Notes: a model not told the origin generated them from the sequence alone. Positions 1-7,342 are shown, numbered from the stretch's first letter. The stretch is DNA of 11,413 bases from Cephalothrix simula (GCA_035591015.1 JAXIUW010202065.1:1-11413), one strand, 5' to 3'. Numbers and translations are program-made.

Positions 1-98
1 GTAGGGGATGATTGAATATCGTCGCTTAGTGAATCATAATTTCTCATCAATTGGATGGCGGGAGAGTGCAAAAATCTGATGAAGCAGTGTTCGGAAAT
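1..98. other. Left flank outside the transposon
   Basis: Host sequence left of the element. One minus-strand frame stays open across it, but there is no splice site, start or recognisable motif, so I see no supportable gene. If the transposon is removed at its TTAA duplication, this stretch continues the region just downstream of the BEN-domain gene that lies beyond 5394. Confidence 0.4.
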
Positions 99-119
99 TT
101 AAAGATCTTATGGGCAGTA
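99..119 (+). repeat. Left TTAA duplication plus terminal inverted repeat
   Basis: TTAA (99-102) followed by AGATCTTATGGGCAGTA (103-119). The reverse complement is found exactly at 5374-5394, so the identity is 21 bp including the TTAA. The next base differs (g on the left, a on the right). The repeat opens with the 6-bp palindrome AGATCT. Confidence 0.92.
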
Positions 120-273
120 GAATCAAAAAAATTTTTTGAGTGGTTAATTCCATTCACATATACATATTAAATTAATCCAGACACTTTTCTTTGGCCAAAA
201 AATGATTATCATAAAATTAATGACTTATTTTATTTATTTTCAAATGTCTACACACCCACCCTTAATTTATGCG

Positions 274-320
274 TGACGTCAGTTTACCAACGCGGAAGTG
301 AGTACGATACATAAACAACA
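274..320 (+). promoter_or_regulatory. Promoter of the ballast-domain gene: CRE plus ETS-like site
   Basis: A full palindromic CRE, TGACGTCA, lies at 274-281, 40 bp before the ATG. An ETS-like CGGAAGTG follows at 293-300. There is no TATA box. The start context AACAACAATGGCGG is a good initiation context, and ATGGCGG is also a YY1-like motif. The same 15-bp block TGACGTCAGTTTACC occurs inverted in front of the transposase gene (5208-5222), so both genes probably respond to the same CREB/ATF-type factors. Regulation is inferred from motifs only. Confidence 0.6.
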
Positions 321-1216
321 ATGGCGGATAGCGAATCTTCATCAAACTCTTCTTTATTTTCTGACGATTCTACGGATTTTTTGTTCAATGACGATTCCCC
401 TAGCAGCCCATTACAAGAAGAAGAAGTTGGAGATGCACAAGATATGATTCTAGAGCCATATTTACATGAACCTTTAGCTCCAGAAGGCTATGAAAGAGAG
501 GAACAAATTCCGCTTGAACAATGGAGAATGAATCCAGAAAGGGTGCAAGAATGGTGAGTTATGTTCAAAAATGCTATAATTGAGAAAATTTAAATTACAT
601 TGAAGAGGTTTTATATATTATTCTTGATTTAATTTTTGTGATACGAAATTATAATAATAATAGCACCTGTCTAAAACTCGTAATAAAAATTAACAAAAAA
701 GTTTTTTCATTTTCTGTCCTCAAATGTGTGTAGACCATGTAGACTAGAGTAATATATGTACAATCAACATGATTAATAATCTAAAATTATAAAAATTCAT
801 TAAAATAATATAATAAATGTCTCCTTTGCAGGTGCAAGTGTGGCAACTGTACAGTTCAGCCTGTTATTGAGGAAAATATGTGTTGCCTCGAGTTTGAAGA
901 TCTTTGCCAAAAAATGGAAAGCTTGAACCTTGCTGGAGAGTGTGTGCTGAAGCATCCAGGATTTGAGGTTAACTGCCTTAATGAATGGGTGCTTCTCACA
1001 TCATATTTTGGATATGCAAAAAAGAGTGTGGTGGGTGATCCTCCGGAAAAATACAGATACTGTTCTTACAGGCAGTTTACTAGACTATTCAGAGGGCGTT
1101 TAGGCAAGGACAACCGTAAGCCTCTACCATCCTGTGCATACAATTCAATTAGGACAAAATTCACGTCTGAAAATGTTAATGGATTTATATATAGTGATAC
1201 TATGAATATGGAATAA
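321..1216 (+). CDS. P2X7 C-terminal (ballast) domain protein, two exons, 205 aa
   Basis: Exon 1 is 321-553 (donor GTGAGT) and exon 2 is 832-1216 (acceptor TTTGCAG); the junction splits a Trp codon and stays in frame. Residues 1-77 form an acidic, Ser-rich leader ending with an EPYLHEPLAPEG segment like those preceding the domain in other stand-alone homologues. Residues 78-189 match the cytosolic ballast domain of P2X7: WCKCGNC (78-84), MCCLEF (94-99), HPGFEVNCLNEWVL (119-132), YRQFTRLFRGRLG (157-169) and PSCAYNSIRTKF (177-188). The Cys residues (79, 81, 84, 95, 96, 103, 126, 179) and His119 fit the zinc cluster of that domain. In vertebrate P2X7 the domain also binds guanine nucleotide. No membrane segments exist, so this is not a receptor. 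It is convergent with the transposase gene inside one transposon. Its role there is unknown; DNA/RNA handling or helping transposition are possibilities only. Confidence 0.88.
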
Positions 1217-1308
1217 TAATTTTATTCAAATTATAAATATATTTCAAAATTTGTTCACATATTGATTGGATTTTATTTTATGATTAGTGACATTTTGTAA
1301 GTATATTT
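1217..1308. terminator. Shared 92-bp tail-to-tail 3' region with polyadenylation signals
   Basis: The stop codons of the two convergent genes are 92 bp apart. For the minus-strand transposase, AATAAA (reverse of TTTATT) lies at 1277-1272, about 32 nt past the stop, with a second at 1226-1221. The plus-strand gene has no AATAAA here. TATAAA at 1232-1237 is a weak variant, so its transcript may end inside the transposase gene and make antisense overlap. Confidence 0.5.
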
Positions 1309-4300
1309 TCAACATACCTTTTTTTTCTTACTTTGGCTCTTTGTTTTACCTTGAGCTAAAGAGACAGTAGATTGTGTCTTCTTACTTGGACGACCCCGTT
1401 TTGGATTTGAAGCTTGTGGTACAGAACTACTTTTCTTGGAAGGCCGACCCCTTCTCTTCTTTGCAGCTTGCACCTTATTCTCAATAGATTTAGGAATTTC
1501 TTGAGTATTTTTAGGTAGTTGATTCTGTGTTGGGAGGTTGACAATTTGCTGAACTTTGTTGAATCTTGATATTTCAGCTGCAACAGCTTCCTCTTTGTTT
1601 GGTCGCTCACAGTAACTGTAATTAATGCAGTTTATAAATTCAGCAGTTCAGCAAATTATTGCATGATTATTTATTGTTTATTTGTACAGAAGAAAAAAAT
1701 TTACCTTGCAAGGGAAGGTTTACTTTTTGGCACAATGCTTACTCTATCCTTAGCTTTGGTCTTCACTTCATTCCAAAGCAGATCAAATAAATTATCAACA
1801 TATTCTGAAAAAATAAGAGTTAAAAAGATTATTTAAAAGTTTTAAGATTTTGCTTTTAGTTATATGAGTTTTCATAAGGATTGAGGTGTACTTTTATTAG
1901 GACTACATACCATATGTACAATCAACCAGTATCTTTTTTACTGTGTATTCTCCTGGTTTTGATCTGGGATAGGCTAGAGAGTATTGAAGTTTACCAGCCT
2001 TTGTTGTTCTTTGCACTCGTCCTGCATTTTCGTTATAATGAAGGGCAGCAAGCAAAACTCTGTAATTTATAATAAACCATCTATAGAGACAATTTTTATT
2101 TAATGGTAACTTTTAAACCCTGGAAAAGAAATTGTCTTACCTGGTCCTCATAGATTCCTCTCCAAATCCTATCATCTTTGGTGCGAAATGGTTTACAATA
2201 GCGTGAAATGCCTCAATTGAGCTTGTTTGCCCATATGAGGACATCATGCCCACATTATTTACAAACCTCTTCTTAGTCACGATTTCAGTGAGTTTATCAT
2301 ACTGAATACTTCCTGTAAACATGAAAAGTATGCAAAAATCCTCATTTTAAAATCATGAAATTTCTGTTTTCTATATAGGCCTACTGCTAGAGGCGGGATT
2401 TTTATCTTAGAGGGAAGGGGCCACTACAAGCCCATATGAAGTGCACAGAACTCTTTGGGTACTAATCACTGATCATTAATTCAATATGCATACCTGCTTT
2501 GAACCAATATTTTTCATTCCTTTCTTTTTCATCGAGTGGCTTATGGAGACAGTCAGTATGATCATCTTTTATGTGCTTTGTCATTGAGATCCACTTTTTC
2601 TTGATGGATTCCTGGTCTCCATGAGCACTGGACATCGCACACCAATAAAGGTGGCACTTAAGGCATTTAATCCAAGCTTGAATGCATTCATTGCCCTTCT
2701 TTTTAGCAAGCTTAGCAAGTTTTTTACCCATACCTTTAAAATCAGATGATACAGTAGTATTAATTATACTACTATTACAACTGTATTATTAATTTTTTAC
2801 ATAATTTGTTATAAAATTATTTACCTTTTACTACATGCCAGCAGTCAAAAAAATGTGGTATTTTCCAATTTTCTCTTATCCATTTTGCTATGGATGTGTG
2901 TCTATCTGTGATAATAGCCTCAATCTTGAACTCATCCACATCTTTTTTACATTCCTTGAGGCCAGCCAATTCCATTTTAGTGCTTCCCTTTGTATCACCA
3001 CTCTAAGAAATACAAAAATATAATGTATATTGAGCTTTTTTCATGTTTCACTTTTTAAAATTAATATTTTAGAAGCTTTTTTGTTTTTTGTACTATTATC
3101 AGAGGCCCAAAGGGCACGAATTCGAAAAAGGTGATAAAACAATACTTACTTGTTGCAGACTCATTGTCAAGATTTTATTTATTTTCAATTCCAATAAAGT
3201 ATAAATCCCGAATTTTGCACTATGGCCCATCGAGTCGCATCTGCCATCACCAGCAAGTAGAAGTTCGGTATTTTGTTGTTTTAAGGAACTGAAGATTGCT
3301 TCCTTTGACACAGTCCATGAATTCAAAACTACATTATGGATCAGCTTCTTTTGGTGTTTAAAAAATGTCCATGAAGTTATACATTGGACACCCATAAACC
3401 TATGATATAAGTGAAATCGGTGACAGATAGGCCAGAGAATAATTTTTGGATTCAGATTCATAGAACATACCCAATAGAATTCTTACCTTAGTAATCGTAG
3501 GGATTTTGACTGAAGACTTCCTGTGAACACTATTGCGGCAGATAATAGGACATTAAGAACGGGGATGTTTCTTATAAAGGGTTGATTATGCCACTTTTCT
3601 GACTGGTAGCCACATTTTTCATTTTGACATGCTGTTTTTACTGTCAATAGAGTACCCCTGGTCTTCTTATAGACTTTATTTGGTGAGCCACAAAAGGTGC
3701 AAACTGCCAGTAGCTTTATAAGGGAGGACTGGAAAACTATGTATTTCGCTTGCTTTTGATAGTGAAGGTCTGAATCGTCCCTGAAAATCATATTATATAA
3801 TTTGACAACGTTTTCTTCACTATAAATAATTCTAAGGGATAAATAGTTTTGACCATAAAGCAAAACTACATGCAATAGTTCATGACTAAAACCTACTTCA
3901 TTTCCTCGAAGTTTTTATCACTATCCATATCATCTTCATTATCATCTTTCATAATAGATTCATTTTGTGGGAGCCAGTCAGGATCATCATCAACTTCCAT
4001 AAATTGTGCATCATCATCATCATCATCATCAACATCTATATCATCCTCATCATGACCATAGTCCTGATCCTGAATGGGTTGATAAGCATCGCTGTAATCA
4101 TGCACGTCTGTTTGGGTTGCAGAATTTGTATGTATTGGAGTGACCTGAACACTCGTGCTGATCATGGTTTTGGAATTTTCTGCAAAATTAATTTAATTAA
4201 TTTTCATATATTTATTTTAAACCATTTTTTCATTGTATTTTATGTAAATGAGTAACCCCCCCCCCCTCGCAGCTTCCTGAAGAGTGGTTTTGTTTGGCCT

Positions 4301-5116
4301 ATGTGATCTTATTTATTTTGAAAGCTTAGGTTGGGGTAAGGCAAAATACATTTTTGTACATAAACATTGGTTGACACTCTAAAAATATAAAAATTTTTTC
4401 CAATAATCAAATTGTTCTCAGGCCTCAGGCAGCCCAGGATTATAATCCAAAACATACCCTCTCCGTGTTCCATTGTGTTAAGGATGCCAGGATGATTTTC
4501 AAGACATTCAGGCTTACTGGGTGTGTTGTCAGGTAACTCAGGTTGAGTATCTTCAGTTGAAAGGAGGCTTTTGATAATCATTTTCCTATCTCTTTTACTG
4601 AATGCAGGTTCATCAGCAGGAGAATGTATGGTTGGTATGGCATCAGGTGTCTTTCTAATGCTACATAAGAACAAAAAATGTATTCAATTAGAATACTAAT
4701 TAATACTTTAATCATAGATTTTGGACCGGAGCTATTATATGACCTATATCATAAATAAATTTAGTTATGCCTATAAATATAGATATTTATATGATGTTTA
4801 CATTCTCAAGGTCACTTCACTCCCATGATTTAAAATACGCTGCACCTGTTGTCAATTTAGCACATTATATAATAATTTACAAGGATAACAATTAAATAAT
4901 AGCATACCATTTTGCGAAATTCATTTCGTAAGCTCTCTTGTTCTCGAGATATTTATCTTCAAAGTGAAGGTAACAAAGCCATGATTCACTGCTAGGTCCA
5001 TCCCAAACACGTTTTTGTTTAACAAACTGAGTCCATTTCTTTGACAAAATAGGATCCTTTGGCCATTTAAAAATTCCTTTTTCTCTACTACATTTAGCAG
5101 CGACACAGCGACCCAT
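1309..5116 (-). CDS. THAP-domain Kolobok-type transposase with AT-hooks, 11 exons, 794 aa
   Basis: Exons read from the minus strand: 5116-4908, 4660-4458, 4179-3897, 3780-3487, 3399-3150, 3002-2825, 2733-2494, 2312-2141, 2059-1911, 1804-1705, 1615-1309. All introns are GT..AG and the joined frame is open to TGA. A THAP finger (C4, C9, C48, H51) is completed by DAIPTIH (76-82, the AVPTIF-box equivalent) in exon 2. Residues about 165-231 are highly acidic. C259-x2-C262 with C283-x4-C288 is a probable zinc ribbon. The RNase H-like core shows AGDGRCDSMGHSAKFG (D381), ITDRH (D446), FDCWH (466-469) and SSIEAFH (E586); D381, D446 and E586 are my catalytic candidates. LAALHYNENAGRVQRTTK (613-630) is a further family block. 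The tail has two AT-hooks, RRGRPSKK (747-754) and KRGRPSKK (765-772), and a basic end. It should act in the nucleus, binding the element's ends and cutting at TTAA. No disabling change is seen. Confidence 0.87.
4009..4030 (-). repeat. Coding trinucleotide run giving a seven-Asp tract in the transposase
   Basis: (CAT)7 on the plus strand reads as GAT repeats on the minus strand, inside exon 3 of the transposase. It forms part of the acidic linker between the THAP finger and the catalytic core. Length may vary between copies by slippage. Confidence 0.75.
4256..4266. repeat. Eleven-C homopolymer in transposase intron 2
   Basis: An uninterrupted run of 11 C lies within the second intron (4457-4180). 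No function is apparent. It is a slippage-prone site where copies of the element could differ. Confidence 0.8.
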
Positions 5117-5222
5117 AATTATATCTTTTTCAGTGTTTTTACCAAGAAAAATATAACGTGGTACCTATCATTTCCGCCATTATTCGGAATACCCCTATAG
5201 TCATATAGGTAAACTGACGTCA
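5117..5222 (-). promoter_or_regulatory. Transposase promoter and 5' leader with CRE and a 13-codon upstream ORF
   Basis: Reading on the minus strand, the block TGACGTCAGTTTACC (5222-5208, CRE at 5222-5215) is followed 42 bp from its start by ATGGCGGA (5180). A short upstream ORF (5180-5139, 13 aa, TAA) ends before the chosen start at 5116. The leader thus mirrors the left promoter, where ATGGCGGA is the true start codon of the ballast gene. The start at 5116 is chosen because it places Cys4 of the THAP finger at the usual distance from Met1. Translational damping by the upstream ORF is inferred. Confidence 0.55.
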
Positions 5223-5373
5223 TTGAATAAATGCGAGGGGTGAAATCGCGTAAATTAAAACGACGGTAATTGCTGATTGGGAAGGGTTATCAAAAAAATT
5301 GCAACGCCATATTATTATGCAAAGGTTAATTAATCCATATATAAAAAATCAAGTGTCCTGGTTAATGTTAGTT

Positions 5374-5394
5374 TACTGCCCATAAGATCTTTAA
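5374..5394 (-). repeat. Right terminal inverted repeat plus TTAA duplication
   Basis: TACTGCCCATAAGATCT (5374-5390) followed by TTAA (5391-5394) is the exact reverse complement of the left end. It lies 41 bp from the stop codon of the 56-codon frame of the neighbouring BEN-domain gene. Confidence 0.92.
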
Positions 5395-5435
5395 CATCCG
5401 ATATCTGGAGAAAGTGCTATACATATATATATATT

Positions 5436-5976
5436 TTATTCACCATCTGCATTATCATTATTTACATCATCGTTTTCAATGTTATCTTTCAATGTAAGTA
5501 AATGGCTTTTAAGTGCTTTGCTTTTTTGGGCAGTGTTGAATTTCGCCGTCATTGCTGGCCTCAAATCCTTATCCTTGGCTGAAGTATGAAATAATTTTGA
5601 CAATTTCTAAAAAGAAAAAAGACACAAGTAGATAAAACCTACACTCTTAAAATCGATTTATTAAAGAATTTTATATCAAGTTAGTTTTTGTAATAAAATA
5701 ATATAAGTAGGTGAATTGGACAATTCAGAGACAGGGCACTAAGAAATGATGCAAGTCGATAAACTTACTTCTTATGGCATCCAATTTTTCAGGTGCGATA
5801 GCTTTCTTCGCCTCATTTTTATGAGCATTAGATGCCCTTCCTGTGAGACTAGAATTTACCAGCTCCGTTGGGGTTAATACAGCCGTCATGGCATCGTAAA
5901 CGGTATTCGTAAGATTTTCGATCAGTATATCCTTCATCTTGTAGGCACATACCTGTACCTCAGGAGTTATTTGAAC
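5436..5976 (-). CDS. 3' end of a BEN-domain gene (last two exons, partial)
   Basis: Exon 5976-5769 (acceptor TTTTTCAG, donor GTAAGT) encodes 69 residues, including VQVCAYKMKDILIENLTN and TPTELVNSSLTGRASNAHK, then KKAIAPEKLDAIR. The hydrophobic helix pattern, the ELxxSSLTG turn and the late PEKLxAIR helix are those of BEN domains, which bind DNA or mediate protein contacts in chromatin and transcription factors. A last exon starts at 5606 after TTCTTTTTAG. Direct splicing gives a tail of about 12 residues ending at TAA 5571-5569. A different frame is open for 56 codons (KLSKLFHTSAKDKDLR... to TAA 5438-5436) and looks coding, but needs a 1-nt phase change, so a frameshift or another splice is possible. 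AATAAA is at 5440-5435. Upstream exons are not certain. The gene is outside the transposon and looks like host DNA. Confidence 0.6.
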
Positions 5977-6076
5977 CTGAAAAACATTAAAATATGATAA
6001 ATTGATAATGCACCCATCAATGAATTCACCGGCCGCCAGGGAGGGGTGGGGAGTTTGTGGATTTGCGCCTTTCAAA

Positions 6077-6250
6077 GTGAGACTATTGAATTATAAAAAA
6101 TATCCTCGCATGTGGGGATAACGCTTAATTTGGAAAAAAAACCAGGTTGGTGATAAGCTGCGAAAAATTCATTGGACCCATTGGGTAATTAACGCACGGT
6201 TTTTAAACGGCCAAATGTGTATACAAAAATATTAAGATCTTTAAAAAAAT
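6077..6250. other. Non-coding stretch, no gene seen
   Basis: Probably intron or intergenic DNA upstream of the BEN-domain exon. The piece around 6187-6230 (ACGCACGG, TTTTTAAACGG, AAATGTGTATACAA) resembles 8139-8180 in the same orientation, suggesting two diverged copies of a dispersed repeat. No ORF or RNA gene is supported. Confidence 0.4.
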
Positions 6251-6495
6251 CCTCATTTAACTTGGTCTTCTTTTTTTATACGCTTTCGAATGAATATGCC
6301 TACCTACGACTAACTAGAAATTTCAATGTAATACTACAATGGCCTATTTTGACCTTTGATGATCTCTAGCGGCTAAAATATGCGTCACAGAAAAAATTCC
6401 TCATTCAACTTCGTCTTCTTTTTTCATAAGCTTTCGAATGAATACCTACGACCAACTTGAAATTTTACTGTAATACTAAAATGATGACCTCTAGC
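6251..6495 (+). repeat. Diverged direct duplication of about 100-120 bp
   Basis: Unit 1 (about 6251-6370) and unit 2 (about 6399-6495) share in the same order CCTCATT-AACTT-GTCTTCTTTTTT, GCTTTCGAATGAATA, CCTACGAC, GAAATTT, TGTAATACTA-AATG and GA-CTCTAGC. Differences are substitutions and small indels, so the duplication is old. It encodes nothing that I can recognise. Confidence 0.75.
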
Positions 6496-6710
6496 TTTAC
6501 TCTGAGTCTGAGACAGTAAGACACACTACACTAGTCTAAGCTGCACTATGAGGCTAATTTTCAGACTTTTATGGGGAATTACTGGGTACAAAATCAAATT
6601 CAAAACAATCTACCAAAGCGGAAGAATATTTTGCACTGATTTACGTACCCAAGTCTGTCGAAATTGCTAATTAATTCACCAAAAAAATAAAAATTTGCAA
6701 AATTTTTTGT

Positions 6711-6770
6711 ACTTCCGGGTGTCCGTCAGCCATTTTTGGATACTTCGCCCGAGTCGACGACTTCGCAGTG
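6711..6770 (-). promoter_or_regulatory. Candidate TATA-less promoter / first exon on the minus strand
   Basis: A CpG-containing island in AT-rich DNA carries an ETS site (ACTTCCGG at 6711-6718) and a YY1-like AAAATGGC (minus strand over 6729-6736). That motif contains an ATG at 6733 with good context, opening a short frame MADGHPEVQKIL... to a stop at 6673-6671. ETS plus YY1 around a start codon is a common layout of housekeeping promoters in animals. It lies about 750 bp upstream of the BEN-domain exon and could be its first exon, since the BEN exon accepts phase 0. The link is unproven, and the start of the SINE next to it may be coincidence. Confidence 0.3.
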
Positions 6771-6773
6771 ATT

Positions 6774-6805
6774 AAAGGCGTTTTTGTTGAAAGGCGTTTT
6801 TGTTT
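6774..6805 (+). repeat. Two tandem 16-bp units at the SINE tail
   Basis: AAAGGCGTTTTTGTTG (6774-6789) is followed at once by AAAGGCGTTTTTGTTT (6790-6805); only the last base differs. Short tandem units are typical of SINE 3' tails, and this one lies at the 3' end of the minus-strand element. Confidence 0.8.
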
Positions 6806-7020
6806 AAGCGAACTGAATGCAGCTGAATGTCGGCCCGGTCAGTCAGTAAAGTCACAGGGCCTTGTAACAAGCCCTGCTTCTCGGAGAAGTCTTTCTCCGA
6901 AGGAACCAGGTGTTCACAAGCGGTCACCCATCCAAGTACTAACTCCGCTCGACGTTGCTTAACTTGGATCGGAGTACTTGAACTGAACCACTCGGCCAAA
7001 TACACCAACGATTACACATA
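6774..7020 (-). mobile_element. 5S-rRNA-derived SINE, minus strand
   Basis: On the minus strand the head (about 6987-6905) matches the 3' two-thirds of animal 5S rRNA: the A-box-like AAGTTAAGCAACGTCGAGC, then TTAGTACTTGGATGGGTGACCGC in two parts around the C box. These are the internal RNA polymerase III control elements. Just 5' of it is TGGCCGAGTGG (6998-6988), which fits the tRNA A-box consensus, so the head may be a tRNA/5S chimera. The body holds two hairpins: a perfect 8-bp stem TCGGAGAA/TTCTCCGA (6881-6900) and CAGGG-CTTG/CAAG-CCCTG (6855-6876). The 3' tail is a tandem repeat at 6774-6805. It is too diverged and too extended to be a functional 5S gene. The target-site duplication was not found, so the ends are approximate. 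Confidence 0.7.
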
Positions 7021-7216
7021 ACACAAAAGAAGAAGATTAAGCTAGTCTACTCTTTTTCAGGATTAGGCCATCTATTTACTCTACTAGGCATGAATAAATC
7101 AACATATAGTAAATGGAGCATATCGCATAATTTGAGTTTAGGTTGAGATCAAAAACACAGAGTAAGCTTACTAGCAGACTACTGGTTATACCTTCTAGCA
7201 GGCTGCTTCTAAGTCA
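7021..7216. other. Non-coding DNA, no gene seen
   Basis: AT-rich sequence 5' of the SINE with stops in all frames. No RNA gene, repeat unit or splice structure could be supported. Confidence 0.4.
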
Positions 7217-7342
7217 TTTTTGTTTAGAGTACCCTGGAGTACCTACTGGAGGACTGGTACCGTAAAGTAACGCGTGTTTTCGCGTATCTCTTTGCATCAG
7301 CAAGATGGGAAGGTACGCGGAAACACGTTGCTTAAACAAAAA
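7217..7342. repeat. Imperfect inverted repeat (hairpin, possible MITE remnant)
   Basis: The outer arms TTTTTGTTTA (7217-7226) and TAAACAAAAA (7333-7342) are exact complements. Inner arms 7269-7286 (AACGCGTGTTTTCGCGTA) and 7314-7329 (TACGCGGAAACACGTT) pair with small gaps around a 27-nt loop. The left arm has about 40 extra bases between the outer and inner parts. The structure could be a small non-autonomous element with an insertion. No target duplication is evident. Confidence 0.5.

Larger units (their letters stand above)
99..5394. mobile_element. Intact Kolobok-type DNA transposon with THAP transposase and P2X7-ballast-domain gene
   Basis: Seen: TTAA at 99-102 and 5391-5394, directly inside which lie perfect 17-bp inverted termini starting AGATCT. 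The interior is 5,288 bp and contains two convergent spliced genes. Known: the Kolobok superfamily duplicates TTAA on insertion, has termini beginning with two purines, and often has THAP-domain transposases. The transposase here has the Kolobok core motifs (GDGR...GHSAK, TDRH, FDxWH, SSIEAFH). PiggyBac also uses TTAA but has different termini and a different transposase. Inner parts of the two ends also match in inverted orientation: a 15-bp block at 274-288 and 5208-5222, and a CCAGACACTT / CCAGGACACTT-like stretch. With every splice junction in frame and perfect termini, the copy looks young and possibly autonomous. Family assignment rests on motif recognition, not a database search. Confidence 0.88.

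Noticed and set aside
1-98. Open minus-strand frame in the left flank
   Set aside because: Short, no splice sites or motifs; within chance expectation.
321-1216. A P2X purinergic receptor gene
   Set aside because: Only the cytosolic ballast domain is present; there are no membrane segments or ectodomain, and the gene is complete with its own start and stop.
1356-1610. 84-aa minus-strand frame
   Set aside because: It overlaps transposase exon 11 in another frame; the true frame carries the AT-hooks.
1881-2072. 63-aa plus-strand frame with a hydrophobic start
   Set aside because: It lies opposite transposase exon 9, which encodes the conserved LAALHYNENA block.
2835-3023. 62-aa plus-strand frame
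   Set aside because: It is opposite transposase exon 6 (TDRH and FDCWH motifs).
3965-4255. 96-aa plus-strand frame rich in Ile
   Set aside because: It is the complement of the acidic GAT-rich exon 3 and part of intron 2.
1309-5116. P-element transposase, because of the THAP domain
   Set aside because: P elements make 8-bp duplications and have a different catalytic region; the GDGR...GHSAK and SSIEAFH blocks and TTAA sites fit Kolobok better.
99-5394. PiggyBac transposon, because of the TTAA target sites
   Set aside because: The termini begin AGATCT rather than the CCY typical of piggyBac, and the transposase has THAP and Kolobok-type core motifs.
6234-6244. AAGATCTTTAA matching the transposon's right end
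   Set aside because: Only 11 bp match, in AT-rich DNA and around a palindrome; the adjoining TGCCCAT part of the terminus is missing.
6905-6987. Functional 5S rRNA gene
   Set aside because: The 5' third is not 5S-like, several core positions differ, and the sequence runs on into a SINE body and tail.
6768-7021. Three overlapping short frames on both strands
   Set aside because: They cover the 5S-derived SINE and have no protein-like motifs.
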